The notes under the pieces: generated by a model | The model's input: only the letters and a program-made list of their open reading frames with translations | The model's database searches: none | Told to the model about the DNA's origin: nothing | Made by a program: the position numbers and the translations under genes | Shown here: one piece after another, positions 1 to 8,471 of the stretch | Layout: each line of letters starts with the position of its first letter | Position numbering within the stretch: the stretch's first letter is position 1 | NCBI RefSeq assembly: GCF_004376845.1 | Contig: NZ_SNUW01000002.1 | Coordinates: 310,001-374,000, forward strand | Direction of reading: 5' to 3' | Length of the DNA: 64,000 bases | Origin: Psychromonas algarum | GTDB taxonomy: Bacteria; Pseudomonadota; Gammaproteobacteria; Enterobacterales; Psychromonadaceae

Positions 1-719
1 GTACTGCAACCTTTATGATTTTAGGTGATATCTGTACACGTCGTTGCCCTTTCTGTGATGTTGGCCATGGTAAACCGCTTGCTGTTGATGAAAATGAGCC
101 TAAGAAATTAGCTGAAACGATCAAAGATATGAAACTCAAGTATGTTGTTATTACTTCTGTTGACCGTGATGATTTACGTGATGGTGGCGCGCAACATTTT
201 GCTGATTGTATTCGTGAAATCCGTTTATTAAATCCAGAAATTAAAATTGAAATTTTAGTACCAGATTTTAAAGGTCGTATGGACAAAGCATTAGCTTGTT
301 TTGAAAAAGATGTACCTGATGTATTTAATCATAATCTAGAAACAGCACCACATTTATACAAGCAAGTACGTCCTGGTGCAGATTACAAATGGTCATTACA
401 ATTACTGAAAAAATTCAAAGAGCAGCACCCAACAGTACCAACGAAATCAGGTGTAATGATGGGCTTAGGTGAAACTAATGAACAGATTGAAACTGTCATT
501 AAAGATTTAGCCGCTCATGGTGTGACTATGTTAACGTTAGGCCAATATCTGCAACCTAGCTTGCAACATCTTGCTGTAGAGCGCTACGTTCCACCAGCAG
601 AGTTTGATGCATTAGGTGAAATGGCAAAATCAGTTGGTTTTGAGCATGCGGCATGTGGACCATTGGTTCGCTCTTCATACCACGCAGATTTACAAGCATC
701 AGGTAAAGAAGTTAAATAA
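1..719 (+). CDS. lipA: Lipoyl synthase LipA, 5' end cut off by the window
   Basis: LipA is the radical-SAM enzyme that inserts two sulfurs into protein-bound octanoyl groups to make lipoyl cofactor. The reading frame is already open at base 3 (TATFMILG) and ends at TAA 717-719, giving about 239 residues of a family usually near 320, so roughly the first 80 residues, including the auxiliary-cluster cysteines, lie outside the window. The radical-SAM CX3CX2C motif is visible as CTRRCPFC just after the start of the visible part, and the C-terminal RSSY motif that supplies a serine ligand to the auxiliary cluster is present. The gene is convergent with the antiporter gene and shares a terminator with it. 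The Met codon at 15 is internal, not the start. Confidence 0.96.
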   Translation, partial: TATFMILGDICTRRCPFCDVGHGKPLAVDENEPKKLAETIKDMKLKYVVITSVDRDDLRDGGAQHFADCIREIRLLNPEIKIEILVPDFKGRMDKALACFEKDVPDVFNHNLETAPHLYKQVRPGADYKWSLQLLKKFKEQHPTVPTKSGVMMGLGETNEQIETVIKDLAAHGVTMLTLGQYLQPSLQHLAVERYVPPAEFDALGEMAKSVGFEHAACGPLVRSSYHADLQASGKEVK

Positions 720-749
720 TTTTTATTTAAACTATCCCCCTAAGACACA

Positions 750-2660
750 TTAAAAAGCCTGTTTTTTTAAAGCAGGCTTTTTTAATTTTAAGACACTGTT
801 TTCTGGAACATTATCTTTAATAACAACCTTACGTGCTAACCAATCTTCTTCACATACATTCAATTTTTTCTGTTGTGCTTTGTCCTTATCAAGGATCTGT
901 TTTAAATCCTCTAAATGTTGGCGCACTGCCGCACCATAATGTTTATCATCCCCCCAAACAGAAGACAACTCCAGCAATGCTTTCTCATCATATTGTTTAA
1001 ATAAACGCCCCGCTTTTTGTGCAACATCAGGTTCTTCACCTAATAAAGATAACGCATCCACACCTAAATTAATGGCGGAATCAAAACTTTCTCGCCTAAA
1101 AGTAGTAACGCCTTTATTCATTATTTCATAAGCGTGAGTCCTATCAGTTGCACGAACTGCTATTTTTAAATTAGGGAAGTATTTTTGGGCAATATCAATA
1201 ATTTCGAGCGCTTTAATTGCATCATCAACCGCAATCACTAATAACTTAGCTTGCTTTGCTCCTGCCGCTTTCAATAAATCCCCTCTTGCAGCATCACCAT
1301 AAAAGACTTTCACACCAAAGCGACGTACCAGATCAATCTGAGCAGGACTATGGTCTAAAATAGAGAGGTGATACCCCTGTGCTGTTAATAAACGTCCAAC
1401 CACTTGTCCAAAGCGACCATAACCAACAATTATCACATTATTGGTTGGTTCAATTTGCGCAGGGTCGTCATACTCATTATTTACTTTGTCGGTTAACAAG
1501 AAGCGTTCATAGAGCATGAGTAAGATAGGAGCAAAAAGCATTGAAATGGTAACAACTAAGGTTGTTATTTTAGATTGCTCTGGCGTTAATATGTACAAAC
1601 TGCCAGTTAATGAAATCAATACAAAAGCAAATTCTCCCCCCTGTGCCAAAGCAAAGGTAAAGAGTATTTTTTGCTTTGACTTTAATTTGAAAACAAACGC
1701 GATAAAATATAAAATCAAGGCTTTCAATAGAATTAGCCCGATCACTAAATAAACAATTAAAAGCAACTCTTCAGCTAATAATAAAAAATCAATCGACGCT
1801 CCCACTGCAATAAAAAACAATCCTAGAAGCAATCCTTTGAAGGGTTCAATATCAGTTTCTAATTCATGTCTAAATTCACTTTCGGCTAAGACAACACCAG
1901 CTAAAAAAGTACCTAATGCAGGTGATAAACCAATTTTTTCCATTATCAATGCAATTGAAACAACTAAAAATAACGCAAATACAGTAAAAATTTCGCGTAA
2001 CCTTGTTTCTGCAATATAACGAAATAAAGGAGTTGAAATATATTTTCCAACAAAATAAATACTGCTAATAACAAGAACAGAAATAACAACTTGCACCCAA
2101 ACAGGGAATCCCATAATTAAACTATCATGATTTTCTATGCTTGAAGTAATATCTGTAAATGCTAATAACGGCAATAAAGCCATAATAGGGATCACGGCAA
2201 TATCTTGAAATAACAAAATAGAGAATGCATTTTGACCTGCTGGTTGTTTTATCCAGCCTTTTTCACTCAAAGTTTGTAAAACAATCGCGGTTGATGAAAG
2301 CGCTAGCATGACCCCCAAAGCTAATGCTGTCTGCCAACGTAGAGCAAAAACAAAATAGCAGAAAGCCCAAATCACCAATGTCGTTAACGCAAGCTGTAAA
2401 CCACCTTGCAATACAATAGAGTGACGTAACTTCCAAAGACGGCGAGGTTGAAGTTCAAGGCCAATTAAAAACAACATCATGACCACGCCAAACTCAGCAT
2501 AATGCATCACTTCAGATTGGTCGCCAACCAACCCTAAAATAAACGGCCCAATTAACATACCTGCTAATAAATAACCTAGAACAGATCCTAAACCAAGACG
2601 TTTTGCGATAGGTACAGCGGCAATAGCGGCAGCAAGATAAATAACAATAACTTCTAACAT
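750..2660 (-). CDS. KefB/KefC-type monovalent cation:proton antiporter
   Basis: Inner-membrane CPA2-family antiporter of 636 residues, predicted to exchange K+ (or Na+) for H+. The N-terminal two thirds is a polytopic Na+/H+-exchanger domain beginning LAAAIAAVPIAKRLG. The C-terminal third is a TrkA-N/RCK domain with the Rossmann motif VGYGRFGQVVGRLL, as in glutathione-gated KefB and KefC. I place the start at ATG 2660-2658 because AAGGAA lies six bases upstream and the protein then begins as the family does; the upstream extension to 2792 has no ribosome-binding site. No KefF/KefG-type ancillary oxidoreductase gene is adjacent, so glutathione gating is not shown. I cannot decide between KefB and KefC. 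Confidence 0.88.
   Translation of the reverse strand: MLEVIVIYLAAAIAAVPIAKRLGLGSVLGYLLAGMLIGPFILGLVGDQSEVMHYAEFGVVMMLFLIGLELQPRRLWKLRHSIVLQGGLQLALTTLVIWAFCYFVFALRWQTALALGVMLALSSTAIVLQTLSEKGWIKQPAGQNAFSILLFQDIAVIPIMALLPLLAFTDITSSIENHDSLIMGFPVWVQVVISVLVISSIYFVGKYISTPLFRYIAETRLREIFTVFALFLVVSIALIMEKIGLSPALGTFLAGVVLAESEFRHELETDIEPFKGLLLGLFFIAVGASIDFLLLAEELLLIVYLVIGLILLKALILYFIAFVFKLKSKQKILFTFALAQGGEFAFVLISLTGSLYILTPEQSKITTLVVTISMLFAPILLMLYERFLLTDKVNNEYDDPAQIEPTNNVIIVGYGRFGQVVGRLLTAQGYHLSILDHSPAQIDLVRRFGVKVFYGDAARGDLLKAAGAKQAKLLVIAVDDAIKALEIIDIAQKYFPNLKIAVRATDRTHAYEIMNKGVTTFRRESFDSAINLGVDALSLLGEEPDVAQKAGRLFKQYDEKALLELSSVWGDDKHYGAAVRQHLEDLKQILDKDKAQQKKLNVCEEDWLARKVVIKDNVPENSVLKLKKPALKKQAF
752..782. 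terminator. Bidirectional terminator between lipA and the antiporter gene
   Basis: A 10-bp perfect stem (AAAAAGCCTG / CAGGCTTTTT) with an 11-base loop is flanked by T-runs in both directions. It lies almost wholly inside the last codons of the leftward antiporter gene (stop codon 750-752), so those residues are encoded by terminator sequence. Confidence 0.8.
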
Positions 2661-2874
2661 TAAATTCCTTTTAAACAGCACTAAAACTGTATTTTGAATC
2701 ATAAGTGATGATTCATTAAAAATATGATTTATAGAATATAGGCTTACAACAAAGTGCTCACATTTTACATATATTTTAATAACAATAGACATTTAATAAC
2801 AAAGCTGGAGAGAATAATTTTGGCGCAGTAGCGGAATGTTAAGACATTAACTTTATTCTGTATCATCTGCAGAG

Positions 2875-2921
2875 TAATACCAATGTCATTAAATATGAGA
2901 TCTAAATTTTGCGCGGAAAAA
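2875..2921 (+). repeat. Dispersed intergenic repeat, copy A
   Basis: Begins TAATACCAATGTCATTAAAT and continues with GATCTAAATTTTG then GCGCGGAAAAA. The same core recurs at 26745 (copy B) and, in reverse complement, at 38404-38478 (copy C) and 51558-51717 (copy D). The right-hand end seen in copies C and D (TTGTGATTGCTAT) is not found here, so this copy may be partial. Confidence 0.65.
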
Positions 2922-2953
2922 CAATGTTGCTAGCGAATAAGCTAACAACATTG
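2922..2953 (-). terminator. Probable terminator of the TRAP operon
   Basis: Hairpin with an 8-bp outer stem (CAATGTTG / CAACATTG), one mismatch, a 4-bp inner stem and a 6-base loop. On the minus strand it is followed by TTTTT, and it lies 17 bases after the dctM stop codon. Confidence 0.6.
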
Positions 2954-2969
2954 AAATAACACCTTTAGT

Positions 2970-4259
2970 TTAATCAAATCCATAAAAGCCGGGGAAAACA
3001 ATAATCGAAGAAAGTACTAATAGTTGTATCAGAATAAAGGGAATAACTCCTTTATAAATATCCGTAGTCTTCACTTGAGGTGGTGCCACTCCTTTTAAAT
3101 AAAATAAACTAAACCCAAAGGGTGGAGTGAGGAAGGAGGTTTGTAGGTTCATTGCAATTAAAATAGCAAACCAAGTTAAATCGATCCCCATTAATTGAGC
3201 AACAGGATATAACATAGGCACAACAATAAATGAGATTTCTACAAAATCGATAAAGAAACCTAGCACTAAAATCACCAACATAGAGATAATTAAAAATCCC
3301 CATTTTTCACCAGGTAAACTAAACATTAGCTCTTCAATAATTTCCTCTCCTCCGGTGTAAGAAAAGACCATCGAAAATGCTGTTGCGCCAATAAAAATAG
3401 CAAAAACCATAGAAGTGACTTTAACGGTTTCTTTAGATGACTCCCATAAAACTTTCCATGAGCACTGTCTATATAACATAGCTAATAAAATAGCTCCCGC
3501 ACCACCAATTGCAGAAGACTCAGTAGGAGTTGCAATACCATAAAATATAGAACCAAGTACCGCAAAAATTAATGCTAAGGGTGGAGCAATTGCCTTAAAT
3601 GCATTCCAGCAAGGTTTAACACCATGTCCCGCTGATTCCGACTCAGGTAATGCAGGTGCAGATTCAGGTTTAAAATAAGCATAAATTAATACGTATAATA
3701 TAAAAGCACCAACTAACATCGCCCCCGGTAAAAGGGCTGACTTAAAGAGGTCACCAACAGGTACTCCCATAACATCGCCAAGGATAATTAAGATGATAGA
3801 AGGAGGAATGATTTGTCCCAAAGTCCCCGATGCACAGATAACACCAGTCGCTAATTTTTTATCATAATTATATTTCAGCATTACCGGTAAAGAGATAACA
3901 CCCATTGCAACAACCGAAGCACCAACTACCCCTGTAGAAGCTGCTAACAAACAACCCACTAAAATAGTAGAAACAGCAACACCGCCTCGAATACGGCCAA
4001 ACAACTGCCCCATTGCTTCTAATAATTGCTCTGCTAATTTAGTTTTTTGTAATACATTCCCCATGAAAATAAACATAGGTACAGCCATCATAATAGAGTT
4101 TTCCATGATACTCATAATACGATATGGCATAAAAGCAAATAGCTCAAAACCCTCCGCAAACACCCCAAAAACTAACGCTACACCAGCAAAGACAAATGCA
4201 ACGGGAAAACCTGTTAATAGCAGCACTAAGGCTACACCAAACATAATAATGCCAATCAT
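2970..4259 (-). CDS. dctM: TRAP transporter large permease, DctM type
   Basis: The 429-residue, roughly 12-helix subunit that carries the transport path of a tripartite ATP-independent periplasmic (TRAP) transporter, an Na+-coupled importer usually of organic acids. The whole length is hydrophobic, with family-typical segments such as FMGNVL near the N-terminus and GQIIPPSI in the middle. It starts 12 bases after the dctQ stop, so dctP-dctQ-dctM form one leftward operon. The length is normal for DctM. The substrate cannot be read from this subunit. Confidence 0.94.
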   Translation of the reverse strand: MIGIIMFGVALVLLLTGFPVAFVFAGVALVFGVFAEGFELFAFMPYRIMSIMENSIMMAVPMFIFMGNVLQKTKLAEQLLEAMGQLFGRIRGGVAVSTILVGCLLAASTGVVGASVVAMGVISLPVMLKYNYDKKLATGVICASGTLGQIIPPSIILIILGDVMGVPVGDLFKSALLPGAMLVGAFILYVLIYAYFKPESAPALPESESAGHGVKPCWNAFKAIAPPLALIFAVLGSIFYGIATPTESSAIGGAGAILLAMLYRQCSWKVLWESSKETVKVTSMVFAIFIGATAFSMVFSYTGGEEIIEELMFSLPGEKWGFLIISMLVILVLGFFIDFVEISFIVVPMLYPVAQLMGIDLTWFAILIAMNLQTSFLTPPFGFSLFYLKGVAPPQVKTTDIYKGVIPFILIQLLVLSSIIVFPGFYGFD

Positions 4260-4271
4260 GAAAAATCCCTT

Positions 4272-4775
4272 TTAGCTATCTTGCTCAAAAATACAACGCA
4301 GATTTTTTATTAATACACCCAAGGCACTGAAAATAATCATCAGAGCTGACAGGGGGATCATTGCTTTAATTAACCAACGATGTGACAAACCACCAGGGTC
4401 GCCACTTGTTTCATCTAACTGATAGGATTCAAGAGTGAAGTCATAGCCATACCAGATAATCAATGCACAAAAAGGCAGAATAAAAAATAAACAACCTAAG
4501 GTATTAATCCACGCTTGCTTTTTTCCACTCAACTTTTCATACAAAATATCAACCCGTACATGGCCCTCTTCTTTTAAGGTATAGGCAATACCCAATAAAA
4601 ACATAGAAGCAAATAAGTGCCACTCAAGCTCTTGTAAACCAATAGAACTAGACTTAAAGAAATAACGAGCGACAACATCGTAAAATACATTGACCAATAG
4701 CAATATCATCAATGTAGCGGCCATTTTGCCGATAAAATCAGAAAAACGATCAAAGACGTTTTGTAGACCTTCCAT
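4272..4775 (-). CDS. dctQ: TRAP transporter small permease, DctQ type
   Basis: A 167-residue inner-membrane subunit with four predicted helices that pairs with DctM. The family-typical amphipathic stretch ELEWHLFASMFLLG lies near residues 45-60, followed by the charged HVRVDILYEK loop. The start is ATG 4775-4773; a TTG directly before it is better spaced from the AAGGAA ribosome-binding site and would add one residue. It sits between dctP and dctM, separated from dctP by an intercistronic hairpin. Confidence 0.9.
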   Translation of the reverse strand: MEGLQNVFDRFSDFIGKMAATLMILLLVNVFYDVVARYFFKSSSIGLQELEWHLFASMFLLGIAYTLKEEGHVRVDILYEKLSGKKQAWINTLGCLFFILPFCALIIWYGYDFTLESYQLDETSGDPGGLSHRWLIKAMIPLSALMIIFSALGVLIKNLRCIFEQDS

Positions 4776-4815
4776 CAAAGATAATTCCTTTTATTGATAC
4801 AGAGAAATAAAAAAG

Positions 4816-4840
4816 AAAAGGCTACAGAACGTAGCCTTTT
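4816..4840 (-). terminator. Intercistronic hairpin between dctP and dctQ
   Basis: A perfect 10-bp stem (AAAAGGCTAC / GTAGCCTTTT) with a 5-base loop. Read leftward it is followed by a T-rich run (TTTTCTTTTTT). It lies 13 bases after the dctP stop inside the operon, so it looks like a partial terminator or mRNA 3'-end stabiliser that would keep the binding protein in excess over the membrane subunits. Confidence 0.75.
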
Positions 4841-4853
4841 TAAAATATGTTAT

Positions 4854-5924
4854 TTATTCTTTCGTGCTTTCAAGGTAACCAAATTCAGAAATATCAGTCC
4901 AAACTCGCGCTAGTTTTAAATAATCTTGTTGAGATTTAATAATTTTAGCGGCCATAGGATCTTCTTTAGATTTTTCAGTTAATATTTCATCATTGGCTTT
5001 TTTCATTGCACTAATAACAGCTGGAGGGAAAGTTTTAACTTGGATATCAGGATATTCTGATTTCATTACCGCCCAGTTTTTAGCACTTTCAGCATATGAT
5101 TGAACATACATATCATAAGAGGCTTTGCGCATTGCTACTTCCAAAATTGTCTGCAAATCTTTAGGTAACGATGCTAATTTCTTTTTATTCACAATAAACA
5201 TCAACTCAGTAGCAGGTTCATGCCAGCCCATGTAGTAATAAGGAGCAATTTTATGGAAGCCCATACGTAAATCAAGCGACGGTCCAACCCATTCTAACGC
5301 ATCGATAGTGTTACGCTCTAAAGATGTATAAAGCTCACCTGGTGGAATGTTAACTGGTGTAGCACCTAACTTAGCTAAGACTTCCCCTGCAAAACCAGGA
5401 ATTCGCATTTTTAGGTTTTTAAGATCATCAACCGTCTTAATTTCCTTCCGGAACCATCCGCCCATTTGCACTCCAGTATTACCGCCAGGAAAAGGAACTA
5501 AGTTATGCTCTGCATATACTTCATTCATTAACTCCTGACCACCACCATATTGAAACCAAGCATATTGCTCCATTGCAGTCATACCAAATGGCATAGTAGT
5601 AAAGTACAAGGTATTAGGTACTTTACCTTTGTAATAATAACTTGCTGAATGCCCAATATCATACTGCCCCATTTTCACCATATCAAAAACACCAAATGGC
5701 GCTTTATGCTTATTTGCAGAATCAACACGAATTTTTAAACGGCCATTGGACATTTCATCAGCCATTTTCACCATATTTTTAACTGAATCACCAAATATCG
5801 GGAAATTAGGCCCCCAAGATTCAGCTAATTTCAATCTATAAACTTTATCTGCAGCAAACGCACTGGCACTTGTAAACATGACAACCGTTGCAATTAAGGT
5901 ACTTTTATAAAAGGACTTCAGCAT
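4854..5924 (-). CDS. dctP: TRAP transporter periplasmic solute-binding protein, DctP type
   Basis: The 356-residue periplasmic receptor that delivers substrate to DctQM. A signal peptide is visible (basic MLKSFYKS, hydrophobic core, cleavage after ASAFA). The mature part has DctP hallmarks, including RIPGFAGEVLAKLGATPV, whose arginine normally binds the substrate carboxylate, then NTIDALEWVGP. The start is ATG 5924-5922, preceded by GGAG at good spacing; an ATG four codons upstream lacks a ribosome-binding site. It is the first gene of the operon, about 100 bases downstream of a candidate sigma-54 promoter. The sequence resembles receptors for mannitol, chloroaromatic or keto acids as much as C4-dicarboxylate receptors, so substrate is unassigned. 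Confidence 0.93.
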   Translation of the reverse strand: MLKSFYKSTLIATVVMFTSASAFAADKVYRLKLAESWGPNFPIFGDSVKNMVKMADEMSNGRLKIRVDSANKHKAPFGVFDMVKMGQYDIGHSASYYYKGKVPNTLYFTTMPFGMTAMEQYAWFQYGGGQELMNEVYAEHNLVPFPGGNTGVQMGGWFRKEIKTVDDLKNLKMRIPGFAGEVLAKLGATPVNIPPGELYTSLERNTIDALEWVGPSLDLRMGFHKIAPYYYMGWHEPATELMFIVNKKKLASLPKDLQTILEVAMRKASYDMYVQSYAESAKNWAVMKSEYPDIQVKTFPPAVISAMKKANDEILTEKSKEDPMAAKIIKSQQDYLKLARVWTDISEFGYLESTKE

Positions 5925-6488
5925 TTTCAACTCCATGTAGATTAGGATTAAACAATTTGCGGGGTAATAGTTGAAACTAAAAATGAATTAAGCTTCACTC
6001 ATTATCATGAGGTTAGTAACAAGCCAAAAAATTGCCATTTAGATATGATAAATTAATCATTTTAATAATTAATTTGTAGTGACCATCACAAGCTAAGCTA
6101 TTTTTTAGAAATTAAGACTAATTACATGGAATAAAAAAGAAGATCGGTTGCATATTGAAGTAAATAAACTAGCGCATAACAATTGCAGTAAATAGCAGAT
6201 CAAATTTATTGCTTAAAACAATTCACTTGATCGTTATAATTTTCACCGATTGAATTGTTTTTTCTAGGTAAAACTTAGAACACATGCGAAATACCATTGG
6301 TATCATTTATCAAGGACATCGATATAGGCAAGAAATAAATAGAGATGTAATATGAGCAGCTACAAAATTGATTTGCTTAATAATTAAGAGCAGGTAAAAG
6401 AGTTATTCTTTGATAACACATTAAATTAAATAGCATTATCAAAGAACATTGCTAGTAAGTGAGTACTAACAATTGAATTAAATCGTTA
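5925..6488. other. Intergenic region upstream of the TRAP operon
   Basis: About 564 bases with no credible gene. It contains the candidate sigma-54 promoter of dctP (6022-6037) and, about 270 bases further upstream, the 13-base palindrome ATACCATTGGTAT (6291-6303), which could be an activator site or a remnant of the dispersed repeat family. The rest is AT-rich and shows nothing I recognise. Confidence 0.6.
6022..6037 (-). promoter_or_regulatory. Candidate sigma-54 (-24/-12) promoter of dctPQM
   Basis: Read leftward the sequence is TGGCAATTTTTTGGCT. Compared with TGGCACGN4TTGCW it has the invariant GG and GC at exactly the right spacing and only three mismatches. The predicted transcription start is near 6011, about 87 bases before the dctP ATG. 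C4-dicarboxylate transporters are often sigma-54 dependent; no DctB/DctD two-component genes are in the window. Confidence 0.5.
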
Positions 6489-7127
6489 TTAATGCATGCT
6501 CGCAACAACATCTGTCACACCAACAATTAGCATTTGCATACCAATCACAGCTAAAATAAGTCCCATTAAACGAGTTACCATACTCAATCCATTTTTGCCG
6601 ATCACGGATAAAATATTTGAACTAAAAACAAAACAAACAAAAGTAATAAGGCATAACACTGCAAATACAGAAACCGTGACAATAATGCCAGAAAGACCAC
6701 CAGCAGATGAATAATTCATTGCTGTAGCAATGGTACCTGGTCCCGCGAGTAGAGGAATAGCTAAAGGAGAGATAGCAATATCTGCTTCTGAACCATCACT
6801 TCCATTATCACTTTCATCTTTGCCTGAATGTAATTTAGAAGCTTTACCATTTAACATATGGTAACCGATTAAAAAGACTAATATGCCACCGGTGATCCTT
6901 AAGGCTGAAAGCGTAATACCAAACAGATGAAAAATCGCTTTACCAAGAAGTGAAAAAGTAAGAATAACAATAAAAGTCACAATTAATGCTTTAGCAGCAA
7001 TTTTAATTTGCTCCGCTTTACTTTTATCGCCAACTAAGCCAGCAAAAGCAGCAGTATTAGCAATAGGGTTCATTACTGCAAAAAAACCTAAAAACACAGT
7101 TATTGCCTGTACGTATAAATCATCCAT
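6489..7127 (-). CDS. MarC-family inner-membrane protein
   Basis: A 212-residue polytopic membrane protein of the MarC/YchE/YhgN family. It has about six hydrophobic segments, the N-terminal FFAVMNPIANTAAFAGL motif and the central PLAIPLLAGPGTIATAM motif that define the family. A short charged, Gly/Ser-rich loop (about residues 100-120) separates the halves. The biochemical role of the family is not settled; some members were proposed as amino-acid exporters. The start is ATG 7127-7125, which matches family length; 24 further codons upstream are open but lack a ribosome-binding site. It lies just after mshG on the same strand, where mshF/mshB/mshA would follow in Vibrio. Confidence 0.88.
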   Translation of the reverse strand: MDDLYVQAITVFLGFFAVMNPIANTAAFAGLVGDKSKAEQIKIAAKALIVTFIVILTFSLLGKAIFHLFGITLSALRITGGILVFLIGYHMLNGKASKLHSGKDESDNGSDGSEADIAISPLAIPLLAGPGTIATAMNYSSAGGLSGIIVTVSVFAVLCLITFVCFVFSSNILSVIGKNGLSMVTRLMGLILAVIGMQMLIVGVTDVVASMH

Positions 7128-7248
7128 AATATTCACGTCTTCTCTGTTAATTAATTTGAGGTAGTAGTTTAACTTAATTATTGTGATGCCTTTAGACAAA
7201 AAGGTTGTTTAAAAACAATTACATTTCAAATGGGTAAGTGCTCAACCA

Positions 7249-8469
7249 CTAACCACCTTTCATTGCCCCCATCATTCCCCACATAGGAGTGAAGATGCCA
7301 AGCGCTAAAATAAGAACCATCACAGCAACGATTGATATTAAAATAGGTTCAATTTTGGCAGTCATGTTTTTTAAATCGTAATCCACTTCTCGTTCATAAA
7401 AATCAGCAGATTCATTTAAAAGCTCATCAACCTGTCCTGTTTCTTCACCAACTGCAATCATCTGCAATACTAAAGGGGTAAATAAACCTGCATTAGTGGC
7501 TGTTTTTAATAAAGTATCACCAGCTTCAATCCCGGTTCTCATTGCCAGCATTTTTTCTTTTAAATAATCATTATCAACTGCAAATGCAATCAAATAGAGT
7601 GCATTATTCAACGGTACACCCGCTCTTAACATCATCGCAAAGCTACGAGAAAAACGAGCTAACAAAGAACGTTCAATAACCGAACCAACTACTGGAATGC
7701 GTAATTTCCAGCGATCCCACTGATAAGCGCCTTTATCTGTACTTAACCAAAGCTTAATAGCAATAATAACGGCAATTAAAAATGCCAGCATAAATGGCCA
7801 ATAGTTAACAAAGAAAGAAGAAGTGCTAAGCAATAACTTAGTACTCCAAGGTAATTCAGCATGAAATTTTGCAAACATACTCGCAAAGGTAGGAATAACG
7901 TAAATATTCAGGATAACCATTGCAAATGCTAATGCGATTAAAACAAAACTTGGATAGCGCATTGCGCTTTTAATACGTTTTTTTGTTTCTACTTCTTGCT
8001 CTATATATTCCGCTAACTGTAAAAATATATTATCTAATTGTCCGGTATTTTCACCAACCTGCACAAGAGAAACATATAACTGTGAAAAAACTCGAGGATG
8101 AGCCCCCATTGCCACCGATAATGAATGACCATTTTTCATATTTTCTAATATGTCGAATAGCGTATCTGCTAATAACTTAGAATGTGTAGATTCAGCTAAA
8201 CCATTAATTGCTCTTAGGATTGGGATCCCAGCTTTTGTTAATGAATAAATTTGTCGTGTAAAAATGATCAGTTCAGCAGATTTTACCTTCGAAGCAAAAA
8301 TAGCCGAAAAATCTAAAGCCCCTTCGATAATGGCTTTCTCGGTAATTTCACTAGGCATAATACCTTGTGCCATAACTAATTCTAGAGCACTATCCTTTGA
8401 AATAGCCTCTAGCTCTCCAGTAACAGCTTTACCGTATTGATCGCGTCCTGCATATTTATAAATTGGCAT
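7249..8469 (-). CDS. mshG: MSHA biogenesis protein MshG (PilC/GspF-type platform protein)
   Basis: A 406-residue inner-membrane platform protein of the MSHA-type IV pilus, homologous to PilC and GspF, which couples the MshE ATPase to pilin extraction. It has two repeats of the T2SSF domain (about residues 65-190 and 270-395), each with TRQ/SFA-type openings and GE(N/E)TGQ(L/V)D motifs, and three membrane segments near 170-195, 220-240 and 375-400. It starts two bases after the mshE stop, so it is translationally coupled. It is the last msh gene of the cluster here. Confidence 0.93.
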   Translation of the reverse strand: MPIYKYAGRDQYGKAVTGELEAISKDSALELVMAQGIMPSEITEKAIIEGALDFSAIFASKVKSAELIIFTRQIYSLTKAGIPILRAINGLAESTHSKLLADTLFDILENMKNGHSLSVAMGAHPRVFSQLYVSLVQVGENTGQLDNIFLQLAEYIEQEVETKKRIKSAMRYPSFVLIALAFAMVILNIYVIPTFASMFAKFHAELPWSTKLLLSTSSFFVNYWPFMLAFLIAVIIAIKLWLSTDKGAYQWDRWKLRIPVVGSVIERSLLARFSRSFAMMLRAGVPLNNALYLIAFAVDNDYLKEKMLAMRTGIEAGDTLLKTATNAGLFTPLVLQMIAVGEETGQVDELLNESADFYEREVDYDLKNMTAKIEPILISIVAVMVLILALGIFTPMWGMMGAMKGG

Positions 8470-8471
8470 AA

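Larger units (their letters stand above)
2661..2969. other. Intergenic region between dctM and the antiporter gene
   Basis: About 309 bases without a gene. It holds the terminator-like hairpin behind dctM (2922-2953), one copy of the dispersed intergenic repeat (from 2875), and the upstream region of the antiporter gene. No other reading frame with a ribosome-binding site is seen. Confidence 0.7.

Noticed and set aside
2661-2792. N-terminal extension of the antiporter
   Set aside because: It lacks a ribosome-binding site and homology; ATG 2660 has AAGGAA upstream and gives the family N-terminus.
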